Positions 24,636-32,452 of a stretch of 34,197 nucleotides of DNA are shown here, piece by piece; the first letter of the stretch is position 1, and each line of letters begins with the position of its first letter. The position numbers and the translations under genes are program-made. The notes under the pieces were generated by a model. It was not told the DNA's origin. It was given only the letters and a program-made list of their open reading frames with translations, and did not search any database. This stretch comes from Nitrospina sp. (GTDB taxonomy: Bacteria; Nitrospinota; Nitrospinia; Nitrospinales; VA-1), in contig PBKP01000026.1 in the NCBI GenBank assembly GCA_002721515.1, positions 4,944-39,140 on the forward strand, written 5' to 3'.

Positions 24636-25874
24636 TTAAAACTCAAACTCGACTTTTGAGAGACGATTTTTAATTTCATTTATAATTCGCCTCTCTTCTT
24701 CTTCTCCTTTGGCGGCAAAGGTAGCAGAAAATCGAATATAATGACCAACATCATCCCAAGGAACCGTAGAGATTAACATTTCAGTGATCAAGAACTGAGA
24801 AAAATCTTCACCATTTTTAAATTTTCTTCCCCCCTTAATTCCTTTGGGAGCTCCAACATATAAAAAGAATGATCCTCCTGGCATTTTAGCACTGAAGCCA
24901 ACAGAATTAAGGGCATCAACTAACATGCTTAGCCGGCGTTTGTATTTAGCAACAGTTCTTTCTGTAATATCAGGGTGTTCGAGAGCGTAAATGCCTGCCT
25001 TTTGAATAGGAGCGAATTGACCGGAATCGATATTGTCTTTAACATATGAGATGCCCTTAACAATGAGTTCATTACCTACCACAAAAGCAATTCGCCATCC
25101 GGTCATATTGTAGGCCTTGGATAGTGAATGAAATTCTACTCCGACGTCCATCGCACCGGGAACGGTAAGAAAACTTTCAGAATTTCCATCGTAAGTTAGG
25201 GCAGCATAGGCCGCATCCTGCATTACTATGAATTCATATTGTTTGGCTAATTTAACAACTTCTTCATAAAATTTTCGGGTTGCTTTTGCACCTGTAGGAT
25301 TATTTGGGTAATTTAAATATAAAATTTTTGTGCGTTGGAGTATGTCTGGATCAATGGTTTTCAGATCGGGTAAAAACCCATTTTCCTCTGTAAGGGGTAA
25401 ATTTATTACCTCTCCTCCCAGATATTGCGCATGGGTTCCCATAACCGGATAACCGGGTACCGTCATTAGGATGACATCCCCCGGATTGACAAAGACAGCC
25501 GGCGCCATTGCCAAACCTGGTTTAGATCCTATTAGGTGATTTACATGCTTATTGGGATCCAGGTTTTGAACGCCAAATATATTTTTCATATATTGACAGG
25601 CGGCAATTTTAAATTCGTCTATTCCGTTATCCGTATAACCACGGTTTTCCGGTTTCTCTGCTTCCAGTTGCAAGGCTTTAACGACGCCAGAATCGGCCAT
25701 TTCATCCGGTTCACCTACGCCTAAATCGAATAATTCTTTGTCGGGATTAGCATCAAGAGCGGCTCTTTTTGCTCTCTTTATTTTTTCAAATTTATAAATT
25801 TTAGTGTCTTTGCCGAACTGGCTTCCACCGACACGATCTGAAAATAAGGATTGTATATAGCTTTCATCTGACAT
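24636..25874 (-). CDS. dapL: LL-diaminopimelate aminotransferase-type enzyme
   Basis: DapL converts tetrahydrodipicolinate directly to LL-diaminopimelate, bypassing the succinylase or acetylase route to lysine and murein. The fold-I aminotransferase motifs are LFDLGVGEPDEM, YTDNGIDEFK, LNYPNNPTGA, QDAAYAALTYDG, and the PLP lysine in HSLSKAYNMTGWRIAF (near 251). Glycine-rich KGIKGGRKFKNGEDF and RFSATFA follow. At 412 residues it has the DapL length. Close relatives with other specificity exist, so the exact substrate is inferred. A GGAG site precedes the ATG by eight bases. Confidence 0.85.
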   Translation of the reverse strand: MSDESYIQSLFSDRVGGSQFGKDTKIYKFEKIKRAKRAALDANPDKELFDLGVGEPDEMADSGVVKALQLEAEKPENRGYTDNGIDEFKIAACQYMKNIFGVQNLDPNKHVNHLIGSKPGLAMAPAVFVNPGDVILMTVPGYPVMGTHAQYLGGEVINLPLTEENGFLPDLKTIDPDILQRTKILYLNYPNNPTGAKATRKFYEEVVKLAKQYEFIVMQDAAYAALTYDGNSESFLTVPGAMDVGVEFHSLSKAYNMTGWRIAFVVGNELIVKGISYVKDNIDSGQFAPIQKAGIYALEHPDITERTVAKYKRRLSMLVDALNSVGFSAKMPGGSFFLYVGAPKGIKGGRKFKNGEDFSQFLITEMLISTVPWDDVGHYIRFSATFAAKGEEEERRIINEIKNRLSKVEFEF

Positions 25875-26047
25875 TCTGAAACTCCGAAATTAAATAGAGA
25901 GGATAAAACGTTAGCGATAAGAACGGGTCAATCTAGCCAAAATCATATGCTCTGTCAAGAGGTTCTGCTTTCCTGATAAATTATCTAAAGCTAATTAGAG
26001 TAGAGGGATTCTTGCTTGTTGTTATATTTGCTAAGGCTGGTGAAAGA

Positions 26048-26431
26048 CTAACCTTCGTCTTCTTCCTCTTCCTCTTCTTCTGCTTCTAAACCTGCAGCCT
26101 TTTGTGAGTAACGAAGGTATTTAATGATTTCCGTTATTTCTTTGTCGGTTACTTTCTTTCTTTGTGACGGCATTTTATCGGTGCCGTTTATTACTGTCTC
26201 TCGTATATCTTCATCTTTAAAGTTGGGAGCTAAATATTCCTGATCAATCAATCTGGGTGCTTGGGTGTGCTTACCCATAGCATCAGAACCATGACAGTTC
26301 GAACAAATCTTATGAAATGCATTTTGACCAGCTTTGTAAGCTTCCGGGACCTCCAATTTAGGTTTGGGAGCGCAGGAATATATTCCAAATATTGAAATTG
26401 TGAACAGAAATATAATTATAAAAAATCTCAT
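26048..26431 (-). CDS. Cytochrome c lipoprotein with an acidic tail
   Basis: A short signal sequence ends in a lipobox-like IYSC (Cys near 20), so the protein is probably lipid-anchored. One heme-binding CSNCHG motif (near 42) and a later KMPSQ, giving the likely Met ligand, define a class I mono-heme cytochrome c. The C-terminus ends in a run of glutamates (ten Glu and one Asp in the last dozen residues), which is uncommon and may bind a basic partner or metal. It lies alone between dapL and btuB; its electron partner is unknown. Confidence 0.88.
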   Translation of the reverse strand: MRFFIIIFLFTISIFGIYSCAPKPKLEVPEAYKAGQNAFHKICSNCHGSDAMGKHTQAPRLIDQEYLAPNFKDEDIRETVINGTDKMPSQRKKVTDKEITEIIKYLRYSQKAAGLEAEEEEEEEDEG

Positions 26432-26530
26432 AAATATCGCTTAAATTATTTGAAATATTTGTTAACCGATCAATACTGATATTTATAAAATACAATAATG
26501 AAACCTGCGAGTAAATAGCTACAATATTTA

Positions 26531-28402
26531 TTAGTTAAAATTATAAACAAAACCGGCATATACATTTCTTCCCGCTACGCTAAAACCACCAACCTCTGTA
26601 TAGTCTTGGTCAAGAAGATTCTCTGCCCTTAAAGTAAGTTTAATTTTTTTACTATATTGATAACTAAAAGCAGTCCGAACTGTAACGAAACCTTCGGTGG
26701 AATTGGTGGCGTTAAAACCTCTGGCAAAACCTCTAGCAAAAATACCTGCAATTGATTCAAGTTTATTGTTCCACCTGTGAGTCAGATTGGCAATCAACTT
26801 TTGTTTTGGACGGCGTGTTCCTGGTTGATTGTGGTCAGATTTTGATTTTTCATCTAAGTAGTGATCGTTCCAGGTATGTCGTATGGATAGAGCAAGATTA
26901 TAGGGTAACTCGAGATCAACTTCTGTTTCGATACCCTGAGAGTAAAACTTCCCAAAGTTTGTTGTAACAAAGGTGCTAGGATGAGACTGAATAAAATTGG
27001 TAGTTAATGATTTAAAGTATGTGATTCCAACCGTTATCTTATCATTCATAAGGCCTTGCCTGACTCCTACTTCAAAACTTTGAGTTTCCTCCGATTTTAA
27101 ATTGGGGTTTGAGTTATAGTCATTAAAGGTGGGTGCTCTAAAACCCTTAGAATATGCTGTATGAAGTTGTGTGTTGGTTTTTAAAAAATTACGTCCTGCT
27201 TCAAACTTATAGGTAGTTACTTCACCAAATATTGAATTGATATCATGTCGAAATCCCCCCGTTAACGTCAAAATATTATTATAATCATAGATACCTTGAA
27301 GGAAGTACGCATTATTGTCAGTGAATTTTTGATAAGCTGAGACAAAATCAGAAAACAAACTATCGGCAGTTCCTTCTTGGCGTTCATACTCACCTCCCCA
27401 AAGTACTGAAAAGTAAGGATGCACTTTCATGTTATTCTCTAAATAAAAGGTATATTGGCGATTAATAAAATGATCGTTTTCCGAGGTATCAATTGTAGCT
27501 GCTTCTTGAAAGTTCATGTTTGGATTTATTTTAAAACTCCACCAGTCGCTAAATTTAGTCTTAAACACTGCGGACAAATAAAAATCGTCGATGGTATTAG
27601 AATTTCTATTATCTGTTCCGCTTCCTTGACCATTGACACTATCTAACTCATCATGTGACTTTGTGTAACGCGTGCTCAACTCAATTTGAGAATCATCATT
27701 AATTTCATAACCAATTTTAGAAATAAAAGTTTTATTTGTATACCTATCTTCTTCTATTCCACCACTAGCCTTATTAAGAGCTGAAATTCCAGAGGTTTTG
27801 AGCAAAGATGCAGATAAGGAATAATCAAACTTATTTATAGAACCTGAACTACGAATTGATTGCTTAGTTGTATTATATGAGCCCCCTTCAAAAGATAGAG
27901 AGTGCTTGGGCGCACCTTTTCCTTTTTTTGTTACGATATTAATGGTTCCACCTACGGCATCACCACCCCACTGAATACTCTGCGGGCCTCTAAGAACCTC
28001 TATTTTTTCTATATTGTCCAGAGTTAGATCACCAAAGTCGTATAGACCTGCAGTATTTGAGTTGACGCGGACACCGTCAATGACGACCAATGTCGATTTT
28101 GATCCTTGTCCTCGCATAAAAATACTGGTTTGTTGACCTTGCCCACCACTTTGCACAACATCCAAACCCAACTCTCCTCGAAGTAAATCTTCTACCGTTT
28201 GGTGCTGTTTTGTTTCAATTTCTTGTTCGTTAAATATAGTTAGAGATCCTGGAAAATTTTTAGTAGTTAATGTGTCACGAGAGGATGTTACTTTGATTAC
28301 TTCTAATTCTTCAATTTCAGCGGCGAATAGGTTCTGTGCGAAAGGTAGGATAAAAAAACTAAAAATAAACAACAGGGCTAAAATAAATTTAATCGTTTTC
28401 AC
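26531..28402 (-). CDS. btuB: TonB-dependent outer-membrane receptor, B12 type (BtuB)
   Basis: BtuB takes up cobalamin across the outer membrane using TonB energy. A signal peptide (about residues 1-28) is followed by a TonB-box-like EVIKVTSS near 35, the plug domain with VEDLLRGELGLDVVQSGG and LRGPQSIQWGGDAVGGTINI, and a long barrel. It ends in YAGFVYNFN; the last residue is Asn rather than the usual Phe. The 623-residue length is normal. The start is GTG, 6 bases after a GAGGGAG ribosome-binding site that ends a cobalamin riboswitch. The riboswitch and neighbouring cobO, btuF, btuD and btuC make corrinoid the likely substrate. Confidence 0.92.
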   Translation of the reverse strand: MKTIKFILALLFIFSFFILPFAQNLFAAEIEELEVIKVTSSRDTLTTKNFPGSLTIFNEQEIETKQHQTVEDLLRGELGLDVVQSGGQGQQTSIFMRGQGSKSTLVVIDGVRVNSNTAGLYDFGDLTLDNIEKIEVLRGPQSIQWGGDAVGGTINIVTKKGKGAPKHSLSFEGGSYNTTKQSIRSSGSINKFDYSLSASLLKTSGISALNKASGGIEEDRYTNKTFISKIGYEINDDSQIELSTRYTKSHDELDSVNGQGSGTDNRNSNTIDDFYLSAVFKTKFSDWWSFKINPNMNFQEAATIDTSENDHFINRQYTFYLENNMKVHPYFSVLWGGEYERQEGTADSLFSDFVSAYQKFTDNNAYFLQGIYDYNNILTLTGGFRHDINSIFGEVTTYKFEAGRNFLKTNTQLHTAYSKGFRAPTFNDYNSNPNLKSEETQSFEVGVRQGLMNDKITVGITYFKSLTTNFIQSHPSTFVTTNFGKFYSQGIETEVDLELPYNLALSIRHTWNDHYLDEKSKSDHNQPGTRRPKQKLIANLTHRWNNKLESIAGIFARGFARGFNATNSTEGFVTVRTAFSYQYSKKIKLTLRAENLLDQDYTEVGGFSVAGRNVYAGFVYNFN

Positions 28403-28423
28403 TTGCTTCTCCCTCGAGATAAA

Positions 28424-28562
28424 TATCCGGCAGGTCTCCTGACTCAGGACTATCTACATTCGTGCCTTCCCATCAACTAAGATAGTGGCATTAAACGAAT
28501 TTCGTATCCATTACAGTTGCGGGGCAGTGTTGGAATTAAACCAAGCTTCCCTTAACCGGACT
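28424..28562 (-). ncRNA. Cobalamin riboswitch upstream of btuB
   Basis: On the minus strand the element begins with CCGG TTAAGGGAA, carries the conserved GCCCCGCAACTGTAA core and GATGGGAAGGC, and ends with GTCAGGAGACCTGCC followed by CCGG. These are the signature blocks of the AdoCbl-type B12 box. The first and last CCGG close the P1 stem. TCTCGAGGGAGA follows within 15 bases; it contains the ribosome-binding site of btuB, so control is probably at translation initiation. It is about 85 percent or more similar by eye to the second copy at 29436-29580. Confidence 0.95.
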
Positions 28563-28580
28563 TAGTATAAAAATTAAATA

Positions 28581-28607
28581 ATTATAACTTGCTACCTATA
28601 CTTGAAA
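28581..28607 (-). promoter_or_regulatory. Possible promoter of the btuB transcript
   Basis: On the minus strand TTTCAA (28602-28607) and TATAAT (28581-28586) are 15 bases apart, shorter than ideal, and end about 20 bases before the riboswitch. It lies just after the cobO stop codon, so btuB may have its own transcript rather than depend on cobO. Confidence 0.4.
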
Positions 28608-28620
28608 TAGATTTCTATTT

Positions 28621-29178
28621 CTAAAATTCAATTCCTTTTTGTGCGGGGATACCTTGTTCCGCAAAAGGATGTTTGATCATTTTCATTTCTGTAACTAGAT
28701 CGGCCATCTCAATCAACTTCTCTGACGCGTTTCTTCCGGTACATACAACATGGGTCATTTCTGGTTTATTTTTTATGGTTTCTAACACTTCATCTTCTGG
28801 GAGAAATTTGTAATCAAGAACGTAATTAATTTCCTCAAAAATAACCATTTCAAAATTACCAGAGTTTAATTTTTCTTTTACTACCTCAAAAGCTTTTCGG
28901 GCGGTTGCCTTGTCTTGTTCGATATTTTCGGTGTCCCAGGTAAATCCGTCTCCCATGGGAACAATTTCGACATAAGGAGACAAACTCTCAAATGATTTTC
29001 TTTCTCCTGCTTTCCAGGGTCCTTTCATAAACTGCATGATAAAAACATTCATTTTATTTCCAGCTGCCCGCATGGCAAGGCCAAAAGCTGCAGTTGATTT
29101 TCCTTTCCCATCGCCTGTATGGACGATAATAAGACCTTTTCTTTTTCTAGGATCAACTTTAGCAGGCTGTTTTCTCAT
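28621..29178 (-). CDS. cobO: Cob(I)yrinic acid a,c-diamide adenosyltransferase (CobO/BtuR)
   Basis: The enzyme attaches the adenosyl group to reduced corrinoids, making the coenzyme form. The P-loop IVHTGDGKGKSTAAFGLAMR lies near residues 18-37, followed by FIMQFMKGPWKAGERKSF, FEEINYVLDYKFL and CTGRNASEKLIEMADLVTEM, all typical of the BtuR/CobA/CobO family. At 185 residues it is full length. No other corrin-ring synthesis gene is present, so it probably serves salvage of imported corrinoid. It follows the riboswitch-led small ORF by about 100 bases, with a 10-bp palindrome between. Confidence 0.93.
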   Translation of the reverse strand: MRKQPAKVDPRKRKGLIIVHTGDGKGKSTAAFGLAMRAAGNKMNVFIMQFMKGPWKAGERKSFESLSPYVEIVPMGDGFTWDTENIEQDKATARKAFEVVKEKLNSGNFEMVIFEEINYVLDYKFLPEDEVLETIKNKPEMTHVVCTGRNASEKLIEMADLVTEMKMIKHPFAEQGIPAQKGIEF

Positions 29179-29226
29179 GATTTACCTGGCAAATGACTAT
29201 TTGTTTAAATAAATAATCTCATTAGG

Positions 29227-29250
29227 ATTATTCTTACGCATAAGAATAAT
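29227..29250. repeat. Perfect 10-bp inverted repeat upstream of cobO
   Basis: ATTATTCTTA (29227-29236) and TAAGAATAAT (29241-29250) flank CGCA. On the minus strand no T-run follows, so it is not a standard terminator. It lies between the small-ORF stop (29275) and the cobO start (29178). It may be an operator for a dimeric repressor or an RNA stem that protects or divides the transcript. Confidence 0.5.
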
Positions 29251-29274
29251 TAATTTTACCTCACAATATTTTTG

Positions 29275-29418
29275 TTAACACTTAACTCGTTCAGATTTAT
29301 TGGACTTATTGTCTTTTGGTGAAAAGGGAAAGAAACTTTGGTTTTTGCTGGTGTGATTAGGCAGGCTTTCAACTGGACCTAATTTGAAAGATAGCGCAGT
29401 ATCTACAATAGCACCCAT
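29275..29418 (-). CDS. 47-residue small ORF directly after a cobalamin riboswitch
   Basis: The ORF starts at ATG 29418 and ends at TAA. It has a GAGGGAG ribosome-binding site in the same position relative to the riboswitch as btuB has, and five more bases to the ATG, which is the main reason to believe in it. The peptide begins MGAIVDTALSFKLGPVES, is Ser, Asn and Lys rich in its second half, and ends in KC. It has no signal peptide, membrane segment or family I recognise, including CbtB. Alternatives are a leader peptide, or a remnant of a gene once driven by this riboswitch. cobO starts about 95 bases further on. Confidence 0.55.
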   Translation of the reverse strand: MGAIVDTALSFKLGPVESLPNHTSKNQSFFPFSPKDNKSNKSERVKC

Positions 29419-29435
29419 TTTTTCTCCCTCGAGAT

Positions 29436-29580
29436 AATTTTCCGGTAGGTCTCCTGACTCAGGGCTATCTAATTTTCGCGCCTTCCCATCTAATAAGACA
29501 GTGGCATACAGCGAATTTCGTACCCAATACAGTTGCGGGGCAGTGCTGGAATTAAACCAAGCTTCCCTTAACCGAAAATT
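29436..29580 (-). ncRNA. Cobalamin riboswitch upstream of the small ORF and cobO
   Basis: On the minus strand the B12-box blocks are all present: GTTAAGGGAA, GCCCCGCAACTGTA, GATGGGAAGGC and GTCAGGAGACCTACC. P1 is long here: AATTTTCGGT pairs with ACCGGAAAATT with one bulge. The riboswitch ends with the same TCTCGAGGGAGA module as the btuB copy, placing a ribosome-binding site directly after P1. It follows btuC by about 125 bases and has its own promoter, so it is not the leader of btuFDC. Confidence 0.95.
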
Positions 29581-29592
29581 TTTGAAAATTAG

Positions 29593-29620
29593 ATTATAAT
29601 TACTTTAGAAATCTAATCAA
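29593..29620 (-). promoter_or_regulatory. Likely promoter of the riboswitch/small-ORF/cobO transcript
   Basis: On the minus strand TTGATT (29615-29620) and TATAAT (29593-29598) are 16 bases apart. Transcription would begin about seven bases later, a few bases before P1 of the riboswitch. Hexamers, spacing and distance all fit a sigma-70-type promoter. Confidence 0.6.
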
Positions 29621-29706
29621 CTGTTCTTTTATATATCAAAATCGCTCTTGAGAGAAGAAAAATTTTACTTATAACTGCGAATAAAAGAATAAAGTCCTTT
29701 GATTTT

Positions 29707-30711
29707 CTATAAAGGTCTCTTTCGTTTTAATAGCCAGACAAAAAATGGTCCACCTAACATAGCGGTAATAATGCCTACAGGAATCTCAGTTGGTGCTAAA
29801 AGAGTTCTCGCGAATGTATCGCAAATGACTAGAAAACTAGCACCAAATAAGGTAGATGCTGGAATCAGTATTCTAAGGTCTGGACCAACAAATAATCTCA
29901 CAATATGAGGAACAATCAATCCTACAAAACCTATAGGACCGCAGGTCGCTACCACGGTTCCAGTGATCAGAGATGCCGTGATAAATCCAATTTTTTGTGT
30001 TTTTTCAACATTTACACCGCGACTGGAAGCAGAATGAATTCCTGTGCTAATTAAATTTAAATCCCTGCTCACAAATAACAAGATTAATATTCCAATTGAA
30101 ACAATCGGAAATAAAGTAAGAATTGTGTCGTAATTAGTGATATCCAATCCACCCATTAGCCAGCGTATAATTGTGAATGACTGGCTCAAGCTTGCTAAAT
30201 AATGGATAAACATAACTAGTGAAGCGAAAAAGAAATTAGCTGTTACACCCGCTAAAAGCAATATCCCTGTAGGAAACTCTCCATGTCTGGTACGAACTAG
30301 ATTGAAAACCAGTAAAATAGCACCAAGTGAACCCATGAATGCAAACAAGGAAATAACCGGAAAACCTAGGAGGGTAAAATTTAAATTCAACGCAATTGCA
30401 ATAACAGCTCCCAATGCCGCGCCACTTGAAACACCCAGGGTAAAAGGAGCAGCCAGATCATTTCTCAATAAAGCCTGTAAAACAGCTCCTGCTACTGATA
30501 AAGCAGCACCTGCGATAGCTCCAAGAAGAATTCTGGGTAGTCTTACCTGAAATAAAATACTGGCATCGATATTGTTAGAATTGTTTAGAGTCGTTGAAAA
30601 GGCGCGTGTCAGACTGATATCCGTGGAGCCTATAAGCGGGGCAATTAAAAGGGTTGCCAATAAGACCAAAAAAAATACTGAAAGTGTCTTTATATAGGAC
30701 ATTATTTTCAT
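29707..30711 (-). CDS. btuC: Corrinoid-type ABC transporter permease (BtuC/FecCD family)
   Basis: The 334-residue protein has the ten-helix FecCD layout, with RLPRILLGAIAGAALSVAGAVLQALLRNDLA near residues 55-85 split by helix boundaries, the GVSSGAALGA segment, CGPIGFVGLIVPHIVR near 255-270, and a closing ARTLLAPTEIPVGIITAMLGGPFF. These are hallmark motifs of siderophore/B12 permeases. The gene is 11 bases after btuD. Iron-siderophore systems share this fold, but cobO, btuB and two B12 riboswitches next door make corrinoid the likely cargo. Confidence 0.9.
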   Translation of the reverse strand: MKIMSYIKTLSVFFLVLLATLLIAPLIGSTDISLTRAFSTTLNNSNNIDASILFQVRLPRILLGAIAGAALSVAGAVLQALLRNDLAAPFTLGVSSGAALGAVIAIALNLNFTLLGFPVISLFAFMGSLGAILLVFNLVRTRHGEFPTGILLLAGVTANFFFASLVMFIHYLASLSQSFTIIRWLMGGLDITNYDTILTLFPIVSIGILILLFVSRDLNLISTGIHSASSRGVNVEKTQKIGFITASLITGTVVATCGPIGFVGLIVPHIVRLFVGPDLRILIPASTLFGASFLVICDTFARTLLAPTEIPVGIITAMLGGPFFVWLLKRKRPL

Positions 30712-30722
30712 ATAGAAATATC

Positions 30723-31505
30723 CTATTTGCCGATCGTAGGGTGGATCAGGGTGTGACCATTTTTAGAATAGAGATCCAGTTCTATCCCATAAACCTCCTC
30801 AAGAATGTCTTTTTGAAGCACCTTTAGGGGAGTACCATCGCTAACAATTTTTCCATCGTTTAAAAGAATAATTCGATTGCAAAACCGAGAGGCAAGGTTT
30901 AAATCATGCATGGCCACGACCAGTGTCATTTTATGGTTTGTATTGAGATCTTTGAGAATGCTCATTATTTCAATTTGATATTTTAAATCCAATGCTGAGG
31001 TAGGTTCATCGAGAAGTAATAATTCCGGATTCTGTGCCAGGGCACTGGCAATCATTACACGTTGTTTTTCCCCTTCACTGATTTCATTAAAAAGTCGGTC
31101 GGAAAAATGGGAAGTCATGGTTGTTTGCATGGCACGTTGGCTGATTTTGAAATCCTCGTGACTTTCAAACGATAAAGGAGAAAGATAAGGATGGCGTCCC
31201 ATCAAAACAACTTCAGAAACCTTAAAAGGGAAAACCATCGGATGACCTTGAGGGATCCAGGAAACCGATTGGGCAAAATTCTTTTTGTTGATATTCCTAG
31301 TTTCGGATCCTTTGAACTTTATGCTGCCCGAATCTGGTTTAATAATCGCACTCATTACTTTTAACAGTGTTGATTTTCCTGAGCCATTAGGTCCTATTAG
31401 CCCAATAAAATCATTCTCCTGAATAAAAACTGATAAATCATTTAGAACAGGCTTAATGTTGTAGGTAAAAGAAATATTTTCTAACTCCATTTTTAAAGGT
31501 GTCAT
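30723..31505 (-). CDS. btuD: Corrinoid-type ABC transporter ATPase (BtuD-like)
   Basis: The ATPase drives corrinoid import by BtuC. Walker A is GPNGSGKST (near 37-45), the signature is ISEGEKQRV (a variant of LSGGQ), Walker B is LLLLDEPTSALD, and the switch His is in VVAMHDLNLA. At 260 residues it is normal for the FecE/BtuD group. The start overlaps the btuF stop by ATGA, so btuF and btuD are coupled. Confidence 0.92.
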   Translation of the reverse strand: MTPLKMELENISFTYNIKPVLNDLSVFIQENDFIGLIGPNGSGKSTLLKVMSAIIKPDSGSIKFKGSETRNINKKNFAQSVSWIPQGHPMVFPFKVSEVVLMGRHPYLSPLSFESHEDFKISQRAMQTTMTSHFSDRLFNEISEGEKQRVMIASALAQNPELLLLDEPTSALDLKYQIEIMSILKDLNTNHKMTLVVAMHDLNLASRFCNRIILLNDGKIVSDGTPLKVLQKDILEEVYGIELDLYSKNGHTLIHPTIGK

Positions 31506-32440
31506 GGTTTTGCAGTACCTGGAGGTGGTGTTTGTTTAATTAGTGGAACCGACAAATCTGTATGAATTACTTTTGCAAAACTTTCTAAAATTTTCACCAG
31601 ACGTGGTCCGGGAATTAATATATAATCTGCGCCAATAAAATGGATCCTTTTATTTTTGACTGCTTGGATTGTGGGAAAACGATTCCATTGTTCAACTCTA
31701 TAATCTATTTTTTTTTGAGATAAATTGGACTTTGGTCCTGCCTCTATAATGATCTCGGGTGATTGTTCAATAATATATTCTTTCGATAGCTTGGGATATT
31801 GGGCTTTTGAGTTTGTTAAAATATTCTTTCCGCCGGAAAGCACAAGTAATTCATTTAAAAATGTTCCAGGGCCTACCGCATATAAATCGCGACCAGGATT
31901 ACTGCTGTCGCCAAGAAGCAACAAAACTTTTTTTTTTGGTCGTCCCATAAGCCCTAGTTTGTAGTTATTGATTTTATTTTTTAAAAACGATAGAAGATTT
32001 TTGGCGGTCTTCTGACAATTGAGCTCTTTACCCAGGCGATTAATCGATTCAAAAATATCTGATATTGTTCGGACATTAATTGATAATGTTGGAATACCAA
32101 GGCTTTTAAAATTATTTTTCATCTTTTCACTATCTGTTTGCTGAATTATCAGATCAGGAGTAAGAGATATTATTGTTTCTATATCAGGGTTTAACACTCC
32201 CCCAATACTAGGCAAAAGACAAGCTTCTTCTGGGTAAGAACAAAAGTCTGTTACGGCTACAATGCGCTCTTTTAGTCCTAGCTCGAAAAGTATTTCCGTA
32301 ATAGAAGGCGAAGTTGAAATTATTCTTTGAGGCTGATGCTTAAATCTACTGCTTGCCTCCAAGGAATTTAAAAAGCCTGAATATAAGGAAACTAGGAAAA
32401 CAAATGAAGTGAAAAAATATTTAATAAAAATTTTATTCAT
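31502..32440 (-). CDS. btuF: Periplasmic corrinoid-binding protein (BtuF-like)
   Basis: A signal peptide (about residues 1-30, with LEASS at its end) precedes a two-lobe cluster A-II binding protein. Family features are RIISTSPSITEILFELGL, VTDFCSYPEEA, ETIISLTPDLII, SLGIPTLSI, and EQSPEIIIEAG. BtuF delivers corrinoid to BtuCD. The length of 312 residues is normal. No riboswitch precedes it; its start is 12 bases after the esterase gene, so the importer may depend on an upstream promoter beyond the window. Confidence 0.9.
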   Translation of the reverse strand: MNKIFIKYFFTSFVFLVSLYSGFLNSLEASSRFKHQPQRIISTSPSITEILFELGLKERIVAVTDFCSYPEEACLLPSIGGVLNPDIETIISLTPDLIIQQTDSEKMKNNFKSLGIPTLSINVRTISDIFESINRLGKELNCQKTAKNLLSFLKNKINNYKLGLMGRPKKKVLLLLGDSSNPGRDLYAVGPGTFLNELLVLSGGKNILTNSKAQYPKLSKEYIIEQSPEIIIEAGPKSNLSQKKIDYRVEQWNRFPTIQAVKNKRIHFIGADYILIPGPRLVKILESFAKVIHTDLSVPLIKQTPPPGTAKP

Positions 32441-32452
32441 CAGAATAATTCT

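Noticed and set aside
24986-25360. Antisense frames through the pentapeptide, DapL and other genes
   Set aside because: Long opposite-strand frames over pentapeptide repeats and AT-rich genes show no start signals or domains and mirror the codon pattern of the real genes.
28604-28621. Hairpin GAAATAG/CTATTTC at the cobO stop as a terminator
   Set aside because: It is a 7-bp AT-rich stem with a 4-base loop, and no T-run follows on the minus strand.
29227-29250. The cobO-upstream palindrome as a Fur box
   Set aside because: The arms do not follow the repeated GATAAT pattern of known Fur sites; the spacing and central CGCA differ.
29275-29418. The small ORF as a duplicated start of btuB
   Set aside because: The leaders are alike up to the ribosome-binding site, but after it the sequences diverge at once and the peptide lacks a signal sequence.
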